This document shows positions 8,171 to 17,582 of a stretch of DNA of 43,253 bases, piece after piece (within the stretch, counting starts at the first letter, position 1; every line of letters begins with the position of its first letter). The notes under the pieces were generated by a model. That model had not been told where the DNA came from. It worked only from the letters and a program-made list of their open reading frames with translations, and made no database searches. Position numbers and translations under genes: made by a program. The stretch comes from Ignavibacteriota bacterium (GTDB taxonomy: Bacteria > Bacteroidota > Ignavibacteria > Kapaibacteriales > UBA2268), in contig JACRLY010000038.1 in NCBI GenBank assembly GCA_016219595.1, positions 1 through 43,253 on the forward strand, written 5' to 3'.

Positions 8171-10474
8171 TTGAAATTACAAAAAACTATATTATTTATT
8201 TTCATTTTATTAGTCAATTCAATTTATGCAATTGCTGATAATACTTACCCTTTTTCATATTCAGTAAATGAATATTTCAATGGTGGTAAACTATTATTAA
8301 CTAATTCAAATAATGAGAATAATAAAATTACAAGCTTTCTCATAAAGCGTGGAATGCCCGGTGAATCACAAACAATATATTCCTGGAATGGTATTAAAAA
8401 GGTTAATACCAAAGGTAGTATAAGCGGTGTCCGAATTCTTGATGCTATTCCATTGAATTCATCTATTCTTGCTATTTGGATTGATAATCAAATAGAGTAT
8501 TCTGTATTAATCGATTCGAATACATCGGTAATTTCTAAAACAGAAATCAGGTCATTACCTGAAATAATAGAAGAACCGACTTCATGCATTATTAATAGTT
8601 TATCAGAAAATAAATTTCTTATAAAATTAAATCAATCATTATATCAATGCAATATTGAAAATAACAATCAAATCAATATATATTTAATTACCGAAAATGC
8701 ATATACTGCTATTTCGTTATACGATAAGAATCAGAATAAATCGGAAATTGTTTATTTAACCGGTAATGAAGGATGGTACACTGTTAATTTTTCAACTGAC
8801 GCAAATAAAATTGTAGAAGCTGCAAAAATTCAAATTTCAGAAGATATAAAGCTAATACCTTTAGGCAATCGGTTAGGAATACTTTCCTCATCACAGAATT
8901 CCGGGATTTCTTTATTCCAGGTTGTTGATAAGTATAAAGGTATTTTAATGAGTTCGTGGATTGAATCACCTATTGATAAAATTGATATTTCTTATGAAAA
9001 TCATGAACCAATTATATCTTTTCTAAAAAATACAGGTATCGATTATTACTTATATTCTACTAATCAAAAAAACATTAAAAACAGGAGATACTGGAAAGAA
9101 ACAGTTTTGCCTTCCGGATTTATTGAACCTTATGGAGTTTCAAATTTAAAAGATAATAGGGTTGTTTTATTCAGAAATGGAATAATTACAATTTCACGGG
9201 ACGGTACTATTCAATCTTCTGATTTTTTTCCATTGGGTGAATTATTCGATGATAAACCTTCAGTATATAAATTTAACGGTTATCTTGTAATTAATACATC
9301 TACTTCTTCATTAATTCTAAATGAATCCAAACATGAACTTTGGTTTATTAATTTATTTTTTGCAAACACCGGTAAAATCATTATCCCGGCTCTACTGATA
9401 ATAATTGTAATAATTTTTCTTCAACTATACAGGCACCAGAAAAGGTTTCTCAACACAGTTCTTGATTTGCCTTCATCAGGTATTGTATTTATTATAAGTA
9501 AAGACGGTTCATTATTAAGGGCAAATGATTCAGGAAAAAATTTCTTAGGTATAACTGATAAAGTGCCTTTAAAAAAGATTTTTCAGTATTATTGTGTTCT
9601 GGAACATACAAAGTCTCTCAATGAATTGGTAAACAGGGCGCTGGCTCTAAAAGACACTATTATCCAAAAAATAAATATTATCCAGGAAAACGAAAGTAAA
9701 GAATGGTATTGCACTGTAATGCCTTTAACAAGTCTGACCGGAAAATACAGGGGACTGATTTTGACCGCGATAGATATAACAGAGGAATTGGAAAAGAAAA
9801 GGTTAAGTAACTGGGCTCAGTTAGCACATGATATGCAGACTAATTTATCAACAATCAGGCTCAATGCTGAACATTTGGATGTAATCGAAGATGTTCCAAA
9901 TTTGGAAAGACGGAAAAAAATAATTCACCAGGTTGGTTTGCTAATTCAAAGAGTAAGGGATATAGTTACAGTAGGAAGAAGTGATTCTATTGAAAGACAG
10001 GTGGTAAATGCTGCAGGGATTTGCATTGAAGCGAGAGTGGAATTCGACGAAACATTATTTCCTGATGTCGAATTTGATTTAAGAATACTTAACTTCAATG
10101 TTTCCTGCGATAAACCAAAAATGGTTAGGGCATTAAGAAATGCAATCGAAAACGGTATTCGTTCTTTAAAAGGCAAACCTGGTAGAATTAAGATTGCCTG
10201 CTGGTCGGATCCTAAATATGCTTTTTTCAGTGTTACCGATAGTGGGGCAGGTATGGATGAAATTACAAAAAAGAAAATGCTTACTCCTTATTTTACAACC
10301 TCCAAAAATTATGGTGGAACAGGTATCGGTACTATGATTATGCAGCATGTTGTCCAACTTCATGGAGGTGAATTATTGATAAATTCAACTCCGGGTGAAG
10401 GCACAGAAATAATCTTTAGTATTCCTAATTATTCACATCTCAGGTTAACCAAAAAAGAAAATGAGTCTAAATAA
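8171..10474 (+). CDS. Membrane sensor histidine kinase with large periplasmic domain and PAS domain
   Basis: A 767-residue kinase starting at TTG four bases after ispF. Residues 1-22 form a signal peptide. About 23-395 are a strand-rich extracytoplasmic region with no motif I can name, perhaps a beta-propeller. One membrane helix is near 398-416, followed by a PAS-like segment (about 428-540). The phosphoacceptor is H553 in QLAHDMQTNLSTIRL. The ATPase domain has the N box (ALRNAIENGIRSL), G1 (DSGAGM) and G2 (GGTGIGTMIMQHV). No response regulator is nearby, so its partner is elsewhere. It overlaps ruvX by 14 bases, so it is co-transcribed with housekeeping genes. The ligand is unknown. Confidence 0.9.
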   Translation: MKLQKTILFIFILLVNSIYAIADNTYPFSYSVNEYFNGGKLLLTNSNNENNKITSFLIKRGMPGESQTIYSWNGIKKVNTKGSISGVRILDAIPLNSSILAIWIDNQIEYSVLIDSNTSVISKTEIRSLPEIIEEPTSCIINSLSENKFLIKLNQSLYQCNIENNNQINIYLITENAYTAISLYDKNQNKSEIVYLTGNEGWYTVNFSTDANKIVEAAKIQISEDIKLIPLGNRLGILSSSQNSGISLFQVVDKYKGILMSSWIESPIDKIDISYENHEPIISFLKNTGIDYYLYSTNQKNIKNRRYWKETVLPSGFIEPYGVSNLKDNRVVLFRNGIITISRDGTIQSSDFFPLGELFDDKPSVYKFNGYLVINTSTSSLILNESKHELWFINLFFANTGKIIIPALLIIIVIIFLQLYRHQKRFLNTVLDLPSSGIVFIISKDGSLLRANDSGKNFLGITDKVPLKKIFQYYCVLEHTKSLNELVNRALALKDTIIQKINIIQENESKEWYCTVMPLTSLTGKYRGLILTAIDITEELEKKRLSNWAQLAHDMQTNLSTIRLNAEHLDVIEDVPNLERRKKIIHQVGLLIQRVRDIVTVGRSDSIERQVVNAAGICIEARVEFDETLFPDVEFDLRILNFNVSCDKPKMVRALRNAIENGIRSLKGKPGRIKIACWSDPKYAFFSVTDSGAGMDEITKKKMLTPYFTTSKNYGGTGIGTMIMQHVVQLHGGELLINSTPGEGTEIIFSIPNYSHLRLTKKENESK

Positions 10475-10922
10475 GGACAATAATATTCAAAAATATAAAG
10501 GCATACGCATTGGTTCTGTTGATTATGGATTAAAACGGGTAGGATTTGCTGTTTGTGATGAATTTCATGTTACAATAACTCCAAAACATGTTTTTGACAG
10601 AACTTCCCCAAATTTTTGGAATGATTTGACCGGTATATTCGTCAAAGAAAACATCGGTTTGCTGATTGTTGGAATTCCATTGCGTCTCAGTGGTGAAAAG
10701 GCAAATATTTTAGATGATGTAATGAACTTTATCAAAGAATTGAAGACTAAATGTAATATCGAAATAATTACTTTTGATGAATCTTACTCAACCCGAAAAT
10801 CAGTTAGGACAATGCTTGAAATTGGAATGAAAAAAAGGAAGAGAGCAATTAAAGGAAATAAAGATAAGATAGCTGCTGCAATTATTTTAAGAGATTTTTT
10901 ACAGGAACTGGAGTTAAAATGA
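10461..10922 (+). CDS. ruvX: RuvX/YqgF-family RNase H-like nuclease (putative Holliday junction resolvase)
   Basis: A 153-residue protein of the YqgF/RuvX family, involved in pre-16S rRNA processing and proposed as a Holliday junction resolvase. The RNase H fold residues are visible: D21 in IGSVDYGLKRVGFAV, the mid-strand LIVGIPLRLSGE, the acidic TFDESYST segment, and the final aspartate in GNKDKIAAAIIL. Its start lies inside the end of the kinase gene, and its TGA stop overlaps the ATG of the next gene (ATGA), so the three genes are probably translationally coupled. Length and motifs are normal. Confidence 0.93.
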   Translation: MSLNKDNNIQKYKGIRIGSVDYGLKRVGFAVCDEFHVTITPKHVFDRTSPNFWNDLTGIFVKENIGLLIVGIPLRLSGEKANILDDVMNFIKELKTKCNIEIITFDESYSTRKSVRTMLEIGMKKRKRAIKGNKDKIAAAIILRDFLQELELK

Positions 10923-12286
10923 AATTCAAAATATTAATTTTTATAATTATAATCTTTCAATTGTGTTCATTGTTTGCACAAAGAGGAAATCAAAGAGATT
11001 TAAAGCCTATTTATGATTTAGGTAAAAGATTTTATTCCGATATTTATATACTTCCGGACAGCAGCTCAGATTCGGTATTAGTTTATATTCCTTTTAAAAT
11101 GACCTATCAAACATTGACATTCATAGTGAAACCGGATAATGGCAATGAAAAATATTTAGCTGTTCCAAGTATTGAAGTAGAATTCAAGGATTCAGAAAGT
11201 ATTATTAGAAAACGAATATTTTATGAAGATTCCGTACTAATTAATAGCTATGAGAAAACTGTATCGAAAGATGAATATTTATATGGAATAGTCGAAACAA
11301 AAATGAAAACAGGAAAGTATACAGTAAATATTAATTTACGTTGTTCAAATTCTCAGTTACAAAAAAACAAAAACTTTCCTCTCGTCGATTTTAGTGATTT
11401 CAGAAATAGTCTTGCAATATCCGAACCGATTTTAGCAAGTTCACTCGAAACTGATAGGAGTAATACAATCACTCCCTATATTCTAAATTTAGGAATCCCA
11501 TTTTCTTCTAATGGTGCTTCGATTTTAGTTCCGGTTTCGTACAAAAATGAATATGATAAATTCAAATGCACAGTGAAATATACAAAAATGAAGGATAAAT
11601 TGTTTGACTGGGGTGATATTCCTCCGATTACCGGTTCTGTCGTTCCTTTGACAAATAGTTCATTGAAAATCGAATATAAAAATCAATTTGAAATTCCAAT
11701 ATTAAAGTTTAATTCTTTTCAATCGGATAGCGGGCTTTTCAAGCAGGGATTATTGAATATTCATTTAACTTCTGATAAATTAATCCCAGGGAATTATGAA
11801 TTAAATATTGTAAGGGAAAATTCAAAAGATACACTCAAAAGAATTATCAGTGTAATATGGGAAGATATGCCTGTAATATTAATGAATCCTGAATCTGCAG
11901 TTGAATCAATGTATTATATTCTGACTGATGACCAATATGATAAAATGAATGATGGGAACCAGCAGGAAATGTCAAAAAAACTTATTGATTACTGGAAAGA
12001 GAAAGACCCGACAAAAACTACTGCTTTTAATGAAGCAATGGCTGAATATTTTAAACGGGTAGACTATACAAACTTGAATTTTAAAAGTAAAAATTACAGG
12101 GATGGTTTCAAATCTGAACAAGGCAAAATTTATATTCTTTACGGTCCACCCACAAAAACAAGTAAAGTTCTTGGTGAAAAGCAAAATACTGAAATATGGA
12201 TTTATGACAAATTAAAGAAGGAATTTATATTCAAAACGGATAATTCCGGAAATTACATACTTGTTAATGTAAATGACATTAAGTAA
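10919..12286 (+). CDS. GWxTD-domain secreted protein
   Basis: A 455-residue protein with a signal peptide (residues 1-20, cleavage near LFAQ). The middle is strand-rich. The C-terminal third carries the GWxTD-domain context: a helical stretch (YWKEKDPTKTTAFNEAMAEY) and then a strand leading to GKIYILYGPPTK. The name-giving motif itself is degenerate here (GFKSE in place of GWxTD), although the following GKIYILYGPP is well kept. This family is frequent in Ignavibacteria and Chlorobi-like genomes and in other FCB-group and Acidobacteria genomes; its role is unknown. It starts in the ruvX stop codon and ends eight bases into the convergent gene on the other strand. Confidence 0.8.
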   Translation: MKFKILIFIIIIFQLCSLFAQRGNQRDLKPIYDLGKRFYSDIYILPDSSSDSVLVYIPFKMTYQTLTFIVKPDNGNEKYLAVPSIEVEFKDSESIIRKRIFYEDSVLINSYEKTVSKDEYLYGIVETKMKTGKYTVNINLRCSNSQLQKNKNFPLVDFSDFRNSLAISEPILASSLETDRSNTITPYILNLGIPFSSNGASILVPVSYKNEYDKFKCTVKYTKMKDKLFDWGDIPPITGSVVPLTNSSLKIEYKNQFEIPILKFNSFQSDSGLFKQGLLNIHLTSDKLIPGNYELNIVRENSKDTLKRIISVIWEDMPVILMNPESAVESMYYILTDDQYDKMNDGNQQEMSKKLIDYWKEKDPTKTTAFNEAMAEYFKRVDYTNLNFKSKNYRDGFKSEQGKIYILYGPPTKTSKVLGEKQNTEIWIYDKLKKEFIFKTDNSGNYILVNVNDIK

Positions 12287-12695
12287 CTTCTGAATCGAAA
12301 TGGATCGGTTCCCAACTGGCTCCTTCGCATGGAATATAATCCTTAGTAGGATGCTCATCTAAAATTTTACATAATTGGCTGCTGATATCCAGGTGAATAC
12401 ACGAACCGCAAAGTGTTTCTTCCCTAAATGATTTTATTCTGTTTTGGAATTTCTGGTATTGCCTCCATCCCGGATAGGCAGCTCCTACCCAAAGTATGAA
12501 AACCAATAACCACCAGTATTCCCGCAAATCGAAATATTCAATCAGAAATAAACTGAGAAGCATAATAATAGCTGTGCGGAGAATCACTCCCCAAACAACA
12601 GAACCTGTAGTTATAGTTGGTTGTCTATTTCCTTCTGCTTCATCTTCTGTTCCTTCACGGAACATAAAGGTATCGATTACTTTATCTAAATTCAT
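12279..12695 (-). CDS. Small two-helix membrane protein with C-terminal cysteine motif
   Basis: I do not recognise this 138-residue protein. Residues about 35-51 and 60-75 are hydrophobic helices (VILRTAIIMLLSLFLIEYF and WWLLVFILWVGAAYPGW). The soluble tail has four cysteines in the order C-x2-C (LCGSCIHLD), C (SQLCKI), C (IPCEGASW), which could bind zinc or an Fe-S cluster. Its 3' end overlaps the convergent GWxTD gene by eight bases. A start at MNLDKVIDTF is reasonable. The tail resembles short treble-clef-like metal sites, but I cannot name a family. Confidence 0.6.
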   Translation of the reverse strand: MNLDKVIDTFMFREGTEDEAEGNRQPTITTGSVVWGVILRTAIIMLLSLFLIEYFDLREYWWLLVFILWVGAAYPGWRQYQKFQNRIKSFREETLCGSCIHLDISSQLCKILDEHPTKDYIPCEGASWEPIHFDSEVT

Positions 12696-12886
12696 ATGAC
12701 TCCATTTGCAGCATTGACGCTGAATTTCGATTTGAATTGCTGATTATTAGTAATTACTAATAAGCTTATGATTAAATTTTCATAATGATTTCATCAATAT
12801 AAGGTCAATATCTTATAAATTTGTAAGATTTTTTTGGTGAACAACTAAATATATTATGAATTTTGTTTTAATTATTTGAAAGAATT

Positions 12887-14050
12887 ATGAAAGTACCATT
12901 GTTGGATTTGAAGTTACAGTATCAGAGTATTAAGAATGAAGTTGAACCTGCTATGCTGAAAGTAGCACAGTCACAAATGCTTATTTTAGGTGAAGAAGTT
13001 GACAAATTAGAAAAAACAATAGCATCCTATTGCAAAACAGATTATGCAATTGCCTGTTCCAGCGGAACAGACGCATTGCTAATGGCATTAATGGCAATAG
13101 ACATAAAACCGGGTGATGAAGTAATCATCCCGACATATTCATTCTTTGCTACAGCAGGAGTGGTGGCGAGATTGGGAGCTATACCCGTTTTAATTGACAG
13201 CGAACCGGTTACTATGAACATCGATGTGAGTCAAATCAGGGAAAAAATTAATTTCAAAACAAAAGCAATAATCCCTGTTCATCTTTACGGACAATGTGCC
13301 GAAATGGATGAAATATTAAAAATATCTAATGAGTTTAATATACCTGTTATTGAAGACTGTGCCCAGGCAATCGGAGCGCAATACAAGGACGGAAAATTCG
13401 CCGGCTCATTAGGATTAATAGGATGTTTTTCATTCTACCCCACAAAAAATCTCGGAGCATTCGGCGAAGGTGGAATCATTACAACAAATAACAAGGAACT
13501 TGCAGAAAAGCTTAAACAAATGAGAAACCACGGCATGAATCCTAAATATTATCACAAATTCATAGGCGGTAATTTCAGATTAGATGCTTTGCAAGCGGCA
13601 GTCCTTAATGTTAAATTCCCTCATCTTGAAAACTGGCATCAGCGAAGAAGGGAAAATGCTAATCTTTATACAAAATTATTTATCGAGGCTGGTTTATCTG
13701 AATCTAAAGGTAAAATGATATTTGATAATAAAAATAAAGTTTTAATTCCCGAAGCAGTTTATGAAAATAGTGGATGTAAAAACTATCATATTTACAATCA
13801 ATATATCATTCGTGTTCAGCAAAGGGATAAACTGAGAGAATTTCTCGGTAAAAACGAAATCGGAACAGAAATATACTATCCTGTTCCCTTCCACGGGCAG
13901 GAATGTTTCGCATATTTAAATAATAACGAAAAGGATTTCCCGGTAGCAAATGAATTATCCGAAACATCAATCGCATTGCCGATTTTCCCTGAATTAACAA
14001 AAGAACAAATCCAATTTGTTATAGAAAAGATTAAAGAATTTTTGGTTTAA
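12887..14050 (+). CDS. DegT/DnrJ/EryC1/StrS-family PLP aminotransferase
   Basis: A 387-residue PLP-dependent sugar aminotransferase. It opens with VPLLDLKLQYQSIKNE, has the cofactor-binding CSSGTDALLMAL stretch and PTYSFFATAGVV, the IEDCAQAIGAQY segment, and the Schiff-base lysine K187 in FYPTKNLGAFGEGG. It then has GGNFRLDALQAAVL and a C-terminal YYPVPFHGQ. Such enzymes place an amino group on a nucleotide keto-sugar for cell-surface glycans. The sequence is most like the WbpE/WlbC branch, but the substrate is not certain. No sugar pathway genes stand next to it. The region before it is A+T-rich with a TAAATTTG -7-like element at 12816-12823. Confidence 0.9.
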   Translation: MKVPLLDLKLQYQSIKNEVEPAMLKVAQSQMLILGEEVDKLEKTIASYCKTDYAIACSSGTDALLMALMAIDIKPGDEVIIPTYSFFATAGVVARLGAIPVLIDSEPVTMNIDVSQIREKINFKTKAIIPVHLYGQCAEMDEILKISNEFNIPVIEDCAQAIGAQYKDGKFAGSLGLIGCFSFYPTKNLGAFGEGGIITTNNKELAEKLKQMRNHGMNPKYYHKFIGGNFRLDALQAAVLNVKFPHLENWHQRRRENANLYTKLFIEAGLSESKGKMIFDNKNKVLIPEAVYENSGCKNYHIYNQYIIRVQQRDKLREFLGKNEIGTEIYYPVPFHGQECFAYLNNNEKDFPVANELSETSIALPIFPELTKEQIQFVIEKIKEFLV

Positions 14051-14061
14051 ATTGAAATCCC

Positions 14062-14082
14062 TGTCGGGAGCAACTCCCGACA
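14062..14082. repeat. Palindromic repeat TGTCGGGAG, copy 1
   Basis: A perfect hairpin with a 9-bp stem (TGTCGGGAG/CTCCCGACA) and a CAA loop. It lies between the convergent aminotransferase and glgP genes. No T-run follows, so it is not a classical terminator. Two variants of the same palindrome are at 32546-32568 and 32623-32647. Confidence 0.65.
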
Positions 14083-14107
14083 AGGATTATTATTCACTAT
14101 TCACTAT

Positions 14108-15070
14108 TTACTGTGCCCACGCACACAAGTGCATATCCGCAGAATTTACCAATAATTTATGAGTTGGAAGCACCCTGATTGTGAATCCCTGGTTGCCTGT
14201 TCCGTTGCAAATATATTCACCTTCGTAATGATGCAGGTGTTCTTCCGATTTAGTAAGATTTAAATCCTTGAATCCGGTATCAATCAATTCGCCTTCATGG
14301 TTGACTGTACCGTAAAATACCTGTACTACTACATCTTCTGTTGTCAGATTGCCCAGATGGACACGAGCTGAAACATGAATAGATTTGCCGACAAAAAATT
14401 CACTGTCCTGCTCGGTTGAGACATCTATGATTTCGACTTCTCCCCAGTTGGAACGTATCGAGTTTTTCCACTGGTAAAGCATTGAGGCATTTTTTGCATT
14501 TTCAGTAGTCAGGATTTTATAATTCTTAATAGCAGGCAAATAGTATCTTGTTGCATATTCTTTTACCATTCTTGTCGTCGAAAAATTCCAGGCAATAGAC
14601 TTGATGCAGGATTTCATATATGTAACCCATTTGTCCGGGACCCTGCCTAAGTTCGACCTGTCGTAAAACATCGGGACAATAACCTGTTCAAGCAAATCAT
14701 AGAGTGATGAAGCCTCGATTATATTTTGCTCATCCGTATTTGCATATTCTTCACCATGTCCGATTGCAAAACCGTTGGTTCCGTCGAATGCCTCATCGAA
14801 CCATCCGTCTAAAATACTGAGATTAAGTGTACCGTTCAATGCAGCTTTCATACCGCTTGTACCGCTTGCCTCCATAGGTTTGATGGGTGTATTCAGCCAT
14901 ATATCGCAACCCTTGACCATATATCTCGATATAACAGTATCATAATCTTCCAGAAATACAACATGTCTTTCCAAACCGTATTCCCTGACTTTATATATGA
15001 TCGACTGTATAACTTCCTTACCCTGTGTATCATGCGGATGTGCCTTTCCGGCGATAATTATCTGAACGGG
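14108..15070 (-). pseudogene. glgP: Alpha-glucan phosphorylase, C-terminal part after an in-frame stop and deletion
   Basis: This is the C-terminal part of the glycogen/alpha-glucan phosphorylase broken at 15071-15073. Directly after the TAA the same frame continues with PVQIIIAGKAHPHDTQGKEV, then IWLNTPIKPMEASGTSGMKA with the PLP lysine, and runs to a normal C-terminus. The piece before the stop ends in TPEQISKINE. In intact relatives about 35-40 residues with the conserved TIGFARRFATYKRA block (phosphate- and PLP-contacting Arg/Lys) lie between these two points. They are absent here. Reinitiation could occur at a TTG at 14974, but such a fragment would lack the active-site halves it needs. 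Confidence 0.8.
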
Positions 15071-16497
15071 TTATTCATTTATTTTACTTATCTGCTCAGG
15101 TGTCAGGAAAGATTTTTGTCTTTTTATCAGGTATTCTCTTGCAAATAATACCATACGGACTCTTCTTCTCTGCTTTTCTCTCCATAACTCTTCGTTGGGA
15201 ATAGTTTCAATTTTATCCCATATTTCTTTCACGTCTGTTTCGGTTTTCCAGCGTGGAGACAAATAACGGTCATATAATTCTGCAAATTCCCTCGCTACCC
15301 AGGTCATTGTATGAATTCCGTTTGTTATACTGCCAATCGGAACTTCATCCACCGGGAAGCATTTCCACAAATTATGCCACATATTTCTCGACACACAGCC
15401 GTGTAGTTTACTAACAGCATTGTGATAGCCTGTTAACCGCAATCCGAGTATTGTCATAGAGAAATTGTCATCGGGATTGAAATCTCCCGGTTGTCCGTTA
15501 AAATAAAATTCTTCTTTTTTCAAACCTAATGATTTATAATAATTCTGAAGATAAGCTTCAATTCTGTCAACTTTGAATGCCTCGTTGCCTGCAGGAACAG
15601 GGGTATGGGTAGTAAATACGGAAGTTGATTTAGTAATCTGCTTTGCAGAATGAAAATCAATTTTATATTTATCCATATAACCTTTTGTCCGTTCCAATAA
15701 AGCAAATGCAGCGTGTCCTTCATTAATGTGATAAACCGTCGGTTCAAGATTCAACGCTTTTAATGCACGAACACCCCCAATTCCAAGAACAATTTCCTGC
15801 TGTATTCTTGTTTCACGGGTTCCTCCGTAGAGCTGGTCTGTAATATCCCTGTATTCGTCCAATGCATTTTCATGAATATTAGTGTCGAGAAGATATAGTG
15901 GTATCCTTCCAATCTGTAATTTCCATACCTGGGCAAATGCTTTTGCTTTTGGAAGGTCTACATCAATTATTATCGGTTCATCATTTTTATCCCTCATCAA
16001 AGTCAGGGGCATTGAATAGAAATCATTAAATATATATTGATCGTTCTGCCATCCGCTTTGAGTCAGCCTCTGCCAGAAATAACCCTGCTGGTACAGCAAA
16101 CCGACAGCAATCAGAGGTAATCCAAGGTCACTTGCACTTTTCAGATGGTCTCCGGACAAAACCCCCAGACCACCTGAGTAATTAGGAAAACTTTCGTTTA
16201 TTCCATATTCCATACTGAAATAAACAATAGACCCTTTCCCATTGATATTAACAGAGTCATACCATGTGTGGGACTCCATGTAATTCTTGAATTTATCATG
16301 AATATAGTCGAGAAAGCTTGTAAAATCTGTTTGTTCCGAGAGTCTTTCCAGTTCTGCCTGGTTAAGATTATTAATTAATAAAATAATTCCTTTGCTTCTG
16401 CATTCCAGCACCACCAGTAATTATAGGCAAGTTCTTTGAGTTTCTCAATTTTTTTCGGCAAATGGGATGTTACAATGAAACTATGAACAGGCTTCAT
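15071..16497 (-). pseudogene. glgP: Alpha-glucan phosphorylase, N-terminal part with an early frameshift
   Basis: The enzyme releases glucose-1-phosphate from glycogen. The true start is the ATG at 16495-16497, giving MKPVHSFIVTSHLPKKIEKL and the typical LAYNYWWCWNAEAKELF opening of this family. That frame stops at a TAA (16375-16377), while the rest of the enzyme continues in another frame from LINNLNQAELERL; one base appears to be missing at about 16378-16395. The body is well kept (YFSMEYGINESFPNYSGGLG, VYHINEGHAAFALLER, FTTHTPVPAGNEAF, ITNGIHTMTW) down to a stop at 15071. With the later deletion, two independent lesions break the gene. It is convergent with the aminotransferase and divergent from sua5. 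Confidence 0.82.
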
Positions 16498-16604
16498 ATA
16501 TATTTACTCCAAAAATCATAAAATTTAATTATGTAATTTACGTATCAGAAAAGATAATGATTTTTCTTATAATTTCAATTATTTTGTTTAATTATGTATA
16601 AAAA

Positions 16605-17249
16605 ATGTTAAAAGATAATATCAATTTGGGTGATTCCAATTTGTCAGAAATTAAAGAAGCTGTCAGATTGCTTAAAGAAGGTAAAATTATTAGTTTTCCC
16701 ACTGAAACCGTATATGGCATAGGGGGTGATATTTATAATGAGTCAGCAATCAATGAAATATTTGAAATTAAAAACAGACCCATTAACCTGCCTTTGTCTG
16801 CCCATCTTTCATCTATTTCCGATGTTGAAGATGTGGCATTCGATATTCCTGATGAGTTTTTTATATTAGCCGATAAATTTCTTCCGGGACCTTTAACAAT
16901 CATTTTAAAGAAAAAAAAGAACATTCCTGAATCTATTACTGCAGGATTGAAAACGATTGGAGTCAGAATACCTGACAATAAAATTTTTCAGAAAATAGTT
17001 GAAGAATTAGGTAATCCCCTTGCAGCTACATCTGCAAATATTTCCGGAAAAAAATCAGCACTGACAGCCGAAGAAGTTGAATTTTATTTTCCTAAAGGAA
17101 TTACTAAAATAATCAACGGCGGCAGATGCAGGTATTCTCTTGAATCAACAGTTATCAGCCTTGTGGAATTCCCTCCATTGTTAATCCGTGAGGGTGTAAT
17201 AAGAACGGTCATTCTTGAAGAACTTCTTAAGGTTAAATTCAGAAAATAA
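16605..17249 (+). CDS. tsaC: Threonylcarbamoyl-AMP synthase (Sua5/TsaC/YrdC family)
   Basis: The enzyme makes threonylcarbamoyl-AMP from threonine, bicarbonate and ATP for the t6A modification of ANN-decoding tRNAs. The 214-residue length fits the YrdC-domain-only TsaC form rather than the longer two-domain Sua5. Family marks are the KEGKIISFPTETVYGIGGD strand-loop, PGPLTIILKKK, GVRIPDN, PLAATSANISGKKSAL and the late RYSLESTVISL. It is divergent from glgP and leads the plus-strand run that contains the HPr relic and ptsI. No unusual features. Confidence 0.93.
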   Translation: MLKDNINLGDSNLSEIKEAVRLLKEGKIISFPTETVYGIGGDIYNESAINEIFEIKNRPINLPLSAHLSSISDVEDVAFDIPDEFFILADKFLPGPLTIILKKKKNIPESITAGLKTIGVRIPDNKIFQKIVEELGNPLAATSANISGKKSALTAEEVEFYFPKGITKIINGGRCRYSLESTVISLVEFPPLLIREGVIRTVILEELLKVKFRK

Positions 17250-17338
17250 CAAATTCAGAAATAACAGTATTATCATCATATTACCGGGATTTTATAATAA
17301 AGTTCAAATTTTTGTTATCCTATAAATAAATACCTTAA

Positions 17339-17542
17339 CTCGTTAAACTTGCTGCAAAATTTAAATCTGAAATATTTTTGATTCGGGACGGATTTTCAAT
17401 AAATGCAAAAAGCATTATCGGAGTCATGACTCTCGCTGCAGAGCAGGGATGCGAGCTTGTACTCAGAATAGATGGAATCGACGAATCAAATGCTTCAGAT
17501 GAATTAAATGAATTATTCGAATCCGGCTTTGGGGAGCAATAA
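17339..17542 (+). pseudogene. ptsH: HPr (PTS phosphocarrier) remnant lacking the N-terminus and active-site histidine
   Basis: Reading from 17339 gives 67 codons that match HPr from about residue 21 on: LVKLAAKFKSEIFLIRDGFS, then NAKSIIGVMTLAAEQGCELV with the regulatory Ser46 region, and ending ESGFGEQ. An in-frame TAA (17336-17338) stands directly before LVKLAAKF. No LHARPA block with the phosphoryl-accepting His15 is found in any frame of 17250-17340. The first about 20 residues are therefore missing. It lies 40 bases before ptsI, the normal ptsHI order. As it stands it cannot carry phosphate. Either the gene is dead or the assembly has lost about 60 bases or more here. Confidence 0.8.
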
Positions 17543-17582
17543 ATAATTTTATATTTACAGAAAAACTAATAAGATAATTTCT

